Source: Alligator mississippiensis
Taxonomy: Eukaryota > Chordata > Crocodylia > Alligatoridae
Direction of reading: 5' to 3'
Length of the DNA stretch: 64,000 nt
Assembly: GCF_030867095.1 (NCBI RefSeq)
Contig: NC_081828.1
Location: forward strand, 5,905,501-5,969,500
Shown here: one piece after another, positions 12,301-24,300 of the stretch
How the letters are laid out: every line of letters starts with the position of its first letter
How positions within the stretch are numbered: position 1 is the stretch's first letter
Made by a program: the position numbers and the translations under genes
The notes under the pieces: model-generated
The model's database searches: none
What the model saw: only the letters and a program-made list of their open reading frames with translations
What the model was told of the DNA's origin: nothing

Positions 12301-15300
12301 CAGCTGCAAAATGGCTCCTTGTACTTGTGCCCCGTGGGTTATCTGTCCGGAAACGTGAAGACCCGCCGCTTCTCTGATGCCAGGAGATAAGGGCGCCAAT
12401 GAAGACACAAGGCCACTGCCCCGTGGATGTGACATTGGCTCATCCTAGTGCTGACCGCAGGTGCTATTGCCCCAATTAGGGCCTGATTCTGTGACTATGG
12501 TGCCTCTTAATTAGCACGGAGGTGGTGCAGAATCAGGCCCCCGGTACCGAACGTGATGGTCGGACCATGGCAACAATGATAAACAGCGCGTTTGAGCCAA
12601 GTCGTGGAGCCCAAGCACTTCAGTGGTTGTCAAGCCTCCTTTCTTCTAGGCCAGACCAGACCTACCGTGTACAAAGAGACTGGATGCTTCTTTCCCAGAT
12701 GTGGTTATTTGGCAGGAGTGTCCAATCTGAGTGCTCAGAGCTCAAAGAGCCTGGCCCTTGAGACTCACGAGATTTTCTTAAAAATAACAAGATTAAAGAT
12801 ACAGGGCTTCTTTTCTTTTGGTCTTTGTTCATGGCTGAGCTTTTAGGGACCTCCTGAGCCGTTCTGCTTCCCCTGCTTCTCACTGAGACTTTGCCCCCTC
12901 TCACGGTAGGGTGGCTCAGACGCCCACAGCACCGTCTCCCAGCTATGGGGTTTCCATGGGACAGAGGAGCATGCACAGACTGGATTGGCAATGGGTTAGG
13001 GAGGGTTTAAAGGTGCAATTTGCTCCCTCTTCCCCTCCCAAACACTGCAGAGAACAGCTGATGCTGCAAAGGGAGTCCCAGGCAAGGACTATGGGATCCT
13101 TGCTGGAGGAATCGTAGTCTTTGCTAATTTGATCACATCAGAGCCTCCCTAGCAAGGACCCATTTGGAGGTGATACGTGGGAAAGGATTGCAAGGAGCAG
13201 AAGCAAGAGCCCAAAGGATCAATGGTGTTTGAGGAGGGCACCACAGCCTGCATCGGTACTTAGGGAGGGGGATATTCAATGCCAAAGGAGATTCATTGCT
13301 TCCCTATTCACAAAGCGCCTGCAGAGCTGAGTTCGCCCTAAGCAGGGCCCACTGTGATGTACTTGCATACCTTGTGTAAAGGAAGCAGTGCTTGTTTCAC
13401 ATGGCCCCGATCCTGAGTCGGTGCTCAGTCCTGATCACCAGGGATGCTGTTTTTCTCTGATAAAAACAAATAAATTAAAAAATCCCCAAATTTCAGATTT
13501 TAAAAAGTAACCCCCAAACTCAGTTTCCCGCGATTCAAGTGAAACCCTGCTGTGCATATATCTATCTATTAGTGGTGTTTCATTTTAATCGCCAAAAAAT
13601 AAATGGATTTGGGGTTACTTGTTTTCATCCGAAAACCTGGGAATTTTTTTTATTTATTTTATTTTAAATCGGCGAAAACTAGGATCCCTGCGCTCATCGC
13701 TCTGCCTGCCTATGGAAGTGCTGCTGCATCTCTCACTGTCGCATCTAAGCCCCTGGGTCAGTCTCCAGGATTTCCAGAGGACTCTCCCCAGTGGCTTCCT
13801 ACAAATGGAAACCCCCTTGCCCCGGGGAGGGCTTGGGCGTCTGCTTTTCTGAAGCTGCTCGAAGTGCCTTTCTGATTTCTGTGCCGTCCCTTGCATTTCA
13901 GATCGGAGCATCTCTGATGTCAAGCAACGTGGGCAGCGGGCTGTTCATCGGCCTGGCAGGCACGGGGGCAGCCGGGGGTCTTGCTGTCGGGGGCTTTGAG
14001 TGGAACGTAAGTATTGAGACCAGAAAGACATCCCCGTTTACAGACAACATGCATATTTGGTTCATGAATCAGTTATTAGCCAGCCCATCCATTCCCAGTG
14101 CCGAAACTCATGATTCAGGCCTGTAGCACTTCAGAGGTCACCTGAAATACAGCCGGGCTTTGAAAAGATAACAACATTAGGATTTTCTTTTGCTGAGCCT
14201 CTAAGGGACACTTGAGTCACGCAGTTTTTTTCTCCGCTGCCATAAAGACAAGAGACTTTACAAATAATAATAATAAAAAAAAAAAATGGGGGCCTGAGAA
14301 GCTCACATAAATCACAGGATTCCTGGACTTGGGGCTTTATGGAAAGGAACAAATGTCATGACGTTGAGTCATGAATGCTGTAGCTCTGTAGTAACATTTC
14401 TGAGCTGTTTGCCATCCTGGTGTCAGCCTGGGGCTATTCCTATCCGAGCAAAGCCAGCTAGAATAGTGCTGTTGCACCAACACTTGGCATTTTTAGGGGC
14501 TAGACACGAGTCTGCAGCAGGTCCCTATGCAGTCTTATAATGCAAACTCTGCTATTCCATTATAGGGCCGTCCTTGAGCCGAGACGACGCGTGCTGCCCC
14601 AGGGGCAGGCACACGGTCAAGCAGCATTTATTTTCAAGGCATCCCTTTGTTTTAAAGGAATTGAAATCACCCATAAGCCCCCTCTGTAGAAACTGTGGCC
14701 CACATTCAGACAGGACCTATTGATGCAACTGTATTTTAAGTGGCTCCTTTTTTGGGTGGTTATATAGGGATGCGAAGAGTGTAGTTTGAGATCCAGAGCA
14801 AATATGACTCTATAGCCGTGTTGTCATGTCGGCTTCAGATTAGCAAGGTCATGGTCTGGGTCAGGGTTTGTTTGCGCAGCTCAGGTGGGCATATCTCACC
14901 TAATCCCGTCCCGTCCATGCCAGGAGCCTCAGGCACTGGGTGCACTTTGGTCAGGCCCGTCCTCTGTCTGTGACACACATTTCAGTTTTGGGGAATGACG
15001 TTTCCTCTAAGTAGTGTTTCAGGCGTGATGCGGGGTCTTCGAATGATGTGGGATAGGTGAGACTAGACGATCTAACAGTCACATCTGGCCTTAACATCTC
15101 CAGGTGTGAAACGATGACATTGGCCACATTGGCTGGATGTTAAAGAAGCAGGCCGTGGGGGACCACAAGTTATAGATTCACGGATGTTAGGGGCTGGAAG
15201 GGACCCTTGGGCAGAGAAGACTGCTGGGCTCAGATGACTTAGACCTCCCAAAAGACATTACAAATAATCGCTTTCATGCTGGAGCTTTGCTTCCTCTTGC

Positions 15301-18300
15301 TCTGCCGCTTACACGACAAAAAACAGTCACCTCCGGTCTGCTGTCCTGAAAGTGAGGGTTTTGCTGTCACTTCTATTTCTGTTCCTCAGAAAGATCCTGT
15401 AGCTCCTTGGCTCCTAATCGAGTGGTACGGTGCGGCAAAAGTAATGAGATGCTCAAAGGCACCTGTAGGTCAGACGGCTCTATGCCGCCAGCATCGGTGC
15501 CACAGGTACCAAAGCTCACCAAATACTCCTTGTATAGAGCTGGGGCAGCGACGTGGGACTCTGCCAGGGAGGCAGGGGAGAGACACAGGAGCCAACATGC
15601 TAGAAAAAAGGAAATGTGGGGATTAGGAGAGATCTCCAAAGGCTTGTAGCTCTGCTGCGAGCTGTATTCACCATGCTATCGTTCATCTGTCCCCTTTGCC
15701 ATCCAAGGATAACCCTCCATTGCTGGCAGAGAAATGCTAGTGCATCCCGGAGCCTTCATTCCCTCTGCCTGAGAGAGGCTGCTTCTCCATGCTTTCTGCT
15801 GCTGTGTGTTGCAGGCAAAGAGCATTTTCCCTTGAGTTTAATCATAAGCCTTTATTTTCTTCCCTATTGCTAGGCTACCTGGGCACTGCTGGCCCTTGGT
15901 TGGATTTTTGTGCCCGTCTACATTGCTGCCGGTGTCGTCACCATGCCCGAGTACTTGAGGAAGAGATTTGGAGGACAAAGGATTCAAATCTACATGTCTG
16001 TGCTCTCCCTCATTCTCTATATATTCACCAAGATATCAGTACGTATCCCATGGGGAAGCAGCTCTTGCTGTAGCTGCTGCAGCAGGTACCATGCGAGGAT
16101 CCTGTCCAGCGTCCGCTGCACTTGGTGTCGCTTAAATATCATGCAAAGCTAATCTTCATATATAGTCATTTCCACAATCTTTTTTCTCAGCTGAAATTTT
16201 TCGTTGCAAAATGTAATGTTAAGGACACAGCTAGTTGCCTTTCTCTTCCCCTCTGAGATGGTTTCCACTGTTGGCACCTGTAAGAGGGACAGGAAATATC
16301 TTCTACCTTAGGGGTGAGTTGAGGAGCAGTGCTAGTTGCATGCTGTTAGCATTATAGGACCTGCAGGGAGACATCAGCTCTGAGCATTTGCTGTCATTTT
16401 ACTTTGCAAAGAGAGGAGCAGATTCTCTGCCCAAGGTCTGAGTAGGCATTATCGATGCACTTGGAGGGAAGACAGTCCCAGACAAGTCTCATGCACAGGA
16501 AAAGTTCATTATTCAGGGGACTAGAGAGCCCAAGGGTCTGATGAGGGCAATGCCCATCTTTTGTTCCTAAGTCTTTGTTCTATATGTAGCCCAGGGCAGT
16601 AGTAATTAAAGACCCGCTCCTCTTGAAATTTGGGGTCTGTGGGTATTTGGCCACCTACTCCCCATGGCAGCACTGGTGAAGTGGTTGAGGGTGGGTCATT
16701 AGTGGGGGAAGGCAGTACAGCCAGAGGTCAAATTACACTTTCGCTCTTGGGAGGGTCTGCAAAAATTAAAAAATTGAGCTGCGCACCACAATGCCTTAAT
16801 AAAATCAGAGACCCCCCGCCCCAATTTTATGATTTTCAAATCTTGCAGAGGGGTTCTTGTCTCAAAATCCAGCCCTGAGCTCCTCCATAATTCGAGCCCT
16901 GGGTACAGCTCCTGCCTGCTCCACAGGTAGATAAAGAGCTTCGGTCTCATGGGCCGTTGTTCTCTAAAATCCAAAGTCTTGTTTTGTGGGATTCGGCTGG
17001 GTCTCTCCTTAGAGCCAGGAGGAGCTCACAGTCACCTCCCCCTGCAGAACTAGCACTAATAGGCTCAAAGCCACCATTATCCCCTTGTTTGACCTGTGGC
17101 AGGTTAGGGCTTTACGTCCTGTAGTTACATCAGGGTTGACTTGCTAATAGGTTCGATAATGGATGTGTATGGGATGGGTTGAATAGGCATGATCCTACCA
17201 TAGGACCCGGTGACCTCTGGCATGACCACAGGTCATCTAGATGACCACAGTTGGACTCAATGACTGCTGGAGGTCCCTTCCAGTCCGCTTTTCTATGAAA
17301 TCCAGGTCGAGAAGGGAGACGAAAGCCACGCGGGGAACATCCAAGCTGCTGCGTGGCCTCGAGGGAAGCCAGGTTTCAGTCCTCAGATCGGTTGCCTGGC
17401 CTTAGTCCATTCGGTTGCCTTCCCCTGCTGAAGGTAGCTCACCCGTGTCTGATGGGAGAGCCTGGTTTACTTTATAGGCCTCAGAGGTGCTCTCTGTAAA
17501 AGCAGCACCTTTGTTTGCAGAGCACTTAATTAGCGGCCTGCCGGCCAGCGGGAGGCTTGGTTATGAGGGGAATTTTTCTCTCCGTGCTTCCTGCCCAAAC
17601 GTTGTTTAATAACTTTGCTGCTCAGCTCCACGCTCCTTGTGCTTGCCAAGAAGAGCGCAGATCAGGGTGACAGATGATGTCAAAGGACTGGCAGGGCACG
17701 GATACACTGATCATTGCATTTCCTGCTGGGAAGCCAAAGCTCACAATACATTATGTAAAGGTAGCGCCGTACCACCTGGCCAGAACCACTTAGTGTGACG
17801 CAGGGTGTGCAGCCCCGGAGGTCAAAAGGATGCTTGATATTAAGATGCTTATTTGGGATGTAGAAAGCCCTGGGTCTTTATCATCCCGCTTTGTCTCTGC
17901 TGCATGGCGAGAGGCGAATGGCGTTCCCTGCAAAGTGACTTACAGATTTCTTTCAGATTTACTCTCTCTCGCACGTAAAACCCTTTCCCACTTGTTATGT
18001 GTCGCCTTCTGCCTTTGCCATGGCCGTGTGTGAATGAGAGCTGTATTTTTCTCCCTCTGACCTCGTTCGCCGTCTCCTGTGAATAGACCTGAACAAATCA
18101 GGCGCCGCGGGGTTTCTGCGAGCAGAGGTCAGATCCTCAGCAGGCATCATTTTTTGCAATCGGTGCAGCTGCCCTTATTTACACCCCCTTGTCCGTGTCC
18201 AGATCAAGAAGTCAAGAGCAGGGAATCAGCCTGGGTCTTTCAGGATGAGGCCATTGCTCTGACCCATGCAGTCTCCCACGCGGCGATGCAAATGACCCCC

Positions 18301-21300
18301 TCTCCTTCCAAACTCCCCATCTAGCAGCATGAGCTCAGTCACAACCCTCACTCTCCAGCTCTGGGAACTGTCCCTTCTTCTCCAGGGCATCTTGCTGTTG
18401 CCTTTGCATCCTTTGGTTGCCCTTCCCAAAGCCATGAGTCTTCTCCCACTGATGCCTGCTCTACGTAGTGTTCCCAGTGGCCCCCCTAGGCTTGCTGAGG
18501 GACACGCCTGCCCTGCCCTTAGACATTTTCAATGCTTTCTCCTATTGCAGAGAGGGGAGGATTTCTTCCTGTTCCTGGGCTGGGTACAAAGAGGTTCTTC
18601 AAGACACATGCTTTTTACGGCGCCGGTCACCATTTCTGTTTCTCCCTTTCCTGTCCTTATTCCCTTCTCCTCTACCTTTCAATCTCCCACACTCTGCTCC
18701 CTTCTCATGGCCCATCTGGAGGCTTTTTGAGCCATCAAGATGATATCAGAAGTACTAATGAGAGCAAGTAGCCCCACAGTCAAACTCTCTTTGCTTTTCC
18801 TTCCAGACAGATATTTTCTCTGGGGCGCTATTCATCCAAATATCCCTGGGCTGGAACCTTTACCTCTCAACGGTGGTCTTGCTGGCAGTGACGGCTGTCT
18901 ACACGATTGCTGGTAATGATGATACTTTAAAAGAAATGTCCCAATCTGAAGATTAATGGATTCCCTACTCCCTACGCCCGGGTGCTTGGGCTCTGTCTAG
19001 GGGCTTGGTGTTGAATCTGAAGCCCACTGAAGTCAATGAAAAGACTTCATTTGACTTAATTAATGGAGCAAGCCCCTGTTGATCAACTGAATGTTCCCAG
19101 CCTCTTAGCAAGGCAGTGTTAGGGCTCGAATATGCCTCCACGTGGCAGGACTGAAGAGAGGAAGGGTTGTGTTCCCTGGGCAGCAGCCTATGAGCAAAGC
19201 AAACCTTAATGATGTCTGACTTTTGTCCACATGGCTGAGACACCCTTTTCTTGCACAAGCGTTGAGGATGGGTTACTTGTCAGGATCCTAGACGGTGACT
19301 CAGGAGGTGTAGGTACAACCTCCTAGGTGTTGTATCCGTGATGGGTTGTATCCACTCACGGTGTGAAAGTGGAGAAGTGACTTGATTTATGCATTGGTCC
19401 CACCTCTATACAACAGGGATAATACCCTGGTACTTCACAAGGGGCTGGTGATTGTGAAGTGCTCAAGGCATGGAAATCACCAGTGTTGCCTTCTCCTGGC
19501 AGCTCCTTTCTGGAGTCGCAGGACTGAGGCCAGGCTCTTCAAAGCGAGGAACACGCCAGCGCTGGCTGGTTTTGCAAATAAAGGTGACCGGCGGACACTG
19601 TCGTTTGTGATTCTCCCAACAGGTGGTTTAACAGCTGTTATGTACACAGACACCCTGCAGACTGTGATCATGGTGATAGGAGCGCTGGTGCTCACGTTCA
19701 TAGGTACGAAGAAAAAGAGATGGGGTTACCTGCCGTCCAAATCTTGATCTGAGCCTAACAGGGCACTTGTCCCCCCTCTTTCACCCAGAAATTGGCCTTA
19801 TATCATAATATCAAGAAGCCCTGGCTCCTCTCCGCTCCACTTCCAGCCAGTTGAGTCTCATCCCTGATTCATGCCCAAATCCAGATTTTATTTGATTGAG
19901 GCACTAAGCACTTTCCACTCCTTTGGCACCCATGGTGAGCTGATGGGGCACTTTGCAGGACTGGTTTTGCACAATTTTCACTCCTGTAGCTCCAGGATAC
20001 CCAGGACATTTGCCAGCCTCCCTTGCTTTCCTTCATTGACTTTGGGGGAGTTACAGTGCATTTACATGGGCATATCTGAGACCAATCCTGAACCGCGGCA
20101 CTTTGAGCGGTTTGCTCCACGCCTCCCTGGCCAACAGGAACCCAAGTGCCATCATCTTCGGTGTCACGTCTTTCTGGCTCGGGTGTTCATGAGCTTTATG
20201 ATCAGAGATTTGGGTTCTCATAGCACGTCATTGCCAAGCTGGGTGCGGGTGACCGACACGAGGGAGGTCAGCAGCAATGGTGCATCCTCTCCCCGAATGC
20301 ACGGCTGGCTGCAGAAGCCCAAATTCTCCGGCTGGAGTCCGATGCCCTTCTGCACGGCTCCAGGAGTGAGGAAGGAGGGAAGAGAGAGGGAGGAAGAGAG
20401 GAGAAAACAGAAGCAAAGTGAGGCAGAGCAAATGAAAACTCCCACAGATATAAATGACTGGCTCCTTCTTCCTCAGGGTTTGAAAAAATCGGCTGGTATG
20501 AAGGCCTCAAAGAGAAATACAGCACAGCGATCCCCAGCGTCACAGTTCCAAACACGACGTGCCATCTCCCGCGCCCGGACGCTTTCCACATGCTCAGGGA
20601 CCCTATCACTGGGGACATCCCTTGGCCTGGCCTGATATTCGGCCTCTCGGTGCTGGCCCTTTGGTGCTGGTGCACGGACCAGGTACAGTCCGTCCCGCAC
20701 GCTCGCTCCTTCCCCCGGTGCTTCACTGCAATGTCATTTCCATGCCACATCATGGGTTACAGAGGCAGTGAAGTGATGCTTGATGGGGTGGGGTGGCATC
20801 TTTGGGGGGGTCTTTAATAGGCCACCCCAGCTTATTTCTTCCACAGCCCAAGTGAATGTGGCTCCTTCTTGGCCTCTGTTACAGGGAGTAGCAGGCTTGG
20901 TTTTCCCATATACACACACATAGTTTCATGGAGGGAGCATGAGCAGGTGGTACAAGCACCCTGTGCGCTGCTCTCAAGAGCTCTGCTAATGACTTGAATG
21001 AGTCAGTGTCAAGTTTAGCGTGCCTCAGTTTCCCCATCTGTAACCCAGCAGTAAAAACGCCCCTTTTTGTCAAATGCTTTGAAAGTCACACATGGAAAGC
21101 ACTGTCGGACATGCCGAGTTTTCCAGGGCCACAAATCAGATTAACTTTGCAGTGCCTCTGCAGTTTTCCTGGTCATGTGCTAGGAATCTAGTGTGACATT
21201 CATTAAGCAAATAAGGCACCCAGGTGATGAGAAAAAGCCAAGCAAACTGGGTTCATTCCTTCGAAGCCCCTTCTCAGTGGTAAAGGTAGGGAACGCCATG

Positions 21301-24300
21301 CTGTGTACTGTATCACACCTGACCCTAAGCTCTTGGCCAGTGCCTGTGGGTGCATGGTTAAGCACCTGATGTCTTTCACCCAAGAGCTGGCTGCATTTCA
21401 GGGGACCATGAAATGATTCCTGTGTGGGTAAAAGAGTAATTTCCCCAGCTTCATAGTCAGTCCACACACCATTCAGGGCTGGCGGCAATAGTAAACTGAA
21501 CGACAGAGACCTGCTGTTCAGGAGAGCCTTGCTGTGGGCTTGCAAAGTGCCCTGGGGTTCTCCGGGACACACGTCCTCTCACAATGCAAGGGGTTTTCCT
21601 CTCCTTTTCTCTCCACTTTTAACGCTTTGCATTTTCCCACTGATGCAGGTGATAGTTCAAAGGTCCCTCTCCGCCAAGGGCGTCTCTCATGCGAAGGGTG
21701 GATCGGTGCTGGCGGGCTATTTGAAAATACTCCCTATGTTTTTCATTGTCATGCCGGGTATGATCAGCAGAGCCCTCTACCCAGGTAAGGCTGCTTTCCC
21801 AGCCTGCATACTCCATCCAGGGGTTATGAATGTGATTTCCTTGTGCAGGAGCCTCCGATGGCTGCAAAACCATTGGGCGTTAGAAGCCCAGACTCAGGGG
21901 TATCGTGCACAAGACACCCCCTTGCCATCTAGCATTTCCAATATAGATGGAAACCCCCAGACCCTACCTCCCTCTCGAAGTTTGGGCCACTTCTCCTATA
22001 GCTGTGGCCCAAGCACTAAGTGCATGGGCCACAGTGCCATCTCGTGGGCACTGCTTTTACCTACCAGGAGGCAGCTGGAAATAAATGAGAGACACTGAGA
22101 TGCACAGAGTTTAGGGCTTCTTCTGAGGAGGACGTGAGCTGGTTTCTTCCATTATGCTGCTGCCCCAAGAGCAAATTCATTTGTAGCATCATGAGACCTT
22201 CAACCTTGAAGGCTTCATGCCGCAAGGAGTGCTTTTGCTGCTAGGTTCATCAGGAGACGGTTGCCCAACGAGCTGCCAGGTTGAACTCCTTTCTGCAGTA
22301 AGAAGCAAGGAGCAAGATCTCCCCTCCTTTCTGGTCCCAAGGAGCCAGCAGCGTTGGAAACAGAGGTTCACATGGCTGTTCGGGGTGGGGTTGCTAATGG
22401 GGCACAGGGATGAGGGGCAGAGGAGCCAAGCCAGGCTATAAGAGGAGTCTGCGTTGTATCTGCCGTCCGTTTGGCGATGTGCGGATGGTGTGCACAGATG
22501 GTGCCTGGCTGGCAGAAGTGTGCACTTTAGCTCAGGCCACGAAGGCTCACGTGTTTCGAACCACTGGTCAGAGGCTCTCTTGCTATGTGACGTCCGGGTT
22601 TTGCATCCGTTCTGCGCAGAGTTTGCAAAAGGCTACTGTGAGATGGAGATCTGAAATAACCCTTGCCCACCCCTCCAGCTATTGTCCTGATTTATTTGAA
22701 ACACCCAAGGGATCAAGAATTAGTTCTTCCATGTGTATGTCCTCTAGAAGAAGTAGACGTGTTACAATTGGCTTGGGGTTTTTTTTTTCCCCCCATCTGC
22801 TACAGATGACGTGGGATGCGTGGACCCGAAAATCTGTGAAAAGGTCTGTGGAGCAAAAGTGGGTTGTTCTAACATCGCCTACCCAAAGCTGGTGATGGAG
22901 CTCATGCCCATAGGTGAGGAAGCTTTGCTGCTCTGGTTGTGGCCAAATGTGCAACCTCAAGTACTGTGCAACGGTAGTCTTTTCGGTTATAAATACAAGG
23001 AACTAATTTGCTACCAATATAAGCTGGGTTGTAGAAAAAAATTAAAAGATAGCAATGGTTTAATTTCCATTACACAGCAAAAGTATCCGTGTGAGTTTAT
23101 TATACAGATATCCATTTATATCCATGTGGGTCTGATTATACAGATATCCATTTATATCCATGTGGGTCTGATTATACAGATAGCTGGATAAATAGAACTA
23201 GATGGGTTAGTATTGAGATGGTAAGTGTTCACTATAACCGCTCAAAAGGCACAACACATCATCAGAGTTTAAAAAAAAAAGCCACAAACATTTTTTTTCA
23301 GCAGACCTTTTCAGTTTTTATATAGTAATAACATATTAAAATATCACAGAATTATTAAATGGCATTGATATCGCATTAGTGCTAACGGTAATTAATAACA
23401 GAGCATTATGGAAGTCCTCTAATGCGTTTTATGAACTATGTTAATAGAATATCAATGCATGGTTGGCATATTTGACCTATATGTGATGTGTATTGATAGA
23501 TATAATATGATGGATCAAGTAATGTAGGTAAAGGGAGTAAATGGCGTGAAGCGGGGATTTCTGTTAAGATTTAGGTCTCCGATTTTAAATGCAGAATCCG
23601 CATTTCTTGTTTGACCTTCTAATTAACTCTGCTTTGTGAAGGGGATGTGCAGTCTTTGCAGGTTGCCAAATTCTGAGTTTGCTATCACCAGGTGACTTAG
23701 CATTATGAGTTATTTGAAGCAGGTCTGATATGAGCCGGTCTTTAAAAATTAGCATTACTGCTCTCCAGTCTTTCAGGGTCCTACAACGACAAGCGTTCAC
23801 CTGAGCCCATTTCAGCTGGGCCTGGTGGGAGAACAGCGTGTAAAAACCACTGAATTTGAATAAATAAATGAATGGGCGGCGCTGTAAACTCTGAAGTAGG
23901 AGCGCGAAGGCCGAAACGCTGTACCCAATTGTCATTCCCGGTTTTCCAGGACTCCGGGGTCTGATGATAGCCGTGATGATGGCAGCCCTCATGAGTTCCC
24001 TCACCTCCATCTTCAACAGCAGCAGCACGCTCTTCGCCATCGATATCTGGCAGAGGGTCCGCAAGAAGGCTTCAGAGCAGGAGCTCATGATTGTTGGCAG
24101 GTCCTCGCCCTTCCACGCGGCTTTGCTGAGCACATTTGCCTTGTCCTTGTCCTTGTCTGTTTTGATTAGAGTTTAAACTCTCTAGCCCGTCCAAAGCTGG
24201 ACTCGCAGAGAAAGTTGAGAAACCCAGAGCATGTCAATAAGGAGAGCAGGCTCTGAAAGAGATGGTTTTATTTCCCAGCTTTTACCCAGTGGACCCAGCC

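Larger units (their letters stand above)
7738..13901 (+). other. SLC5A9: SLC5A9 intron 2
   Basis: A 6.2-kb intron holding a poly-T/poly-C tract (8685-8713), a CR1 fragment (8975-9080), a TIR element (9212-9599), an inverted-repeat element (11188-11342), a hAT-type MITE with target duplication (11766-12198) and a short hairpin MITE (12479-12540). The A/T-rich stretch 8240-8570 holds no recognised repeat. No gene seen. Confidence 0.8.
14007..15873 (+). other. SLC5A9: SLC5A9 intron 3
   Basis: Contains two short opposite CR1 fragments (15020-15110 and 15170-15215) and an A-rich run at 14266-14286. No other feature seen. Confidence 0.75.
16039..18806 (+). other. SLC5A9: SLC5A9 intron 4
   Basis: Holds a CR1 fragment (17160-17310) and a SINE fragment (18205-18275). 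No gene seen. Confidence 0.75.

Noticed and set aside
19871-20635. A 254-codon open frame on the + strand
   Set aside because: It overlaps exon 7 of SLC5A9 in a different phase, and its other parts are intron with no protein similarity.
21529-22098. A 189-codon + strand frame
   Set aside because: It reads through exon 8 in the wrong phase and continues into intron.
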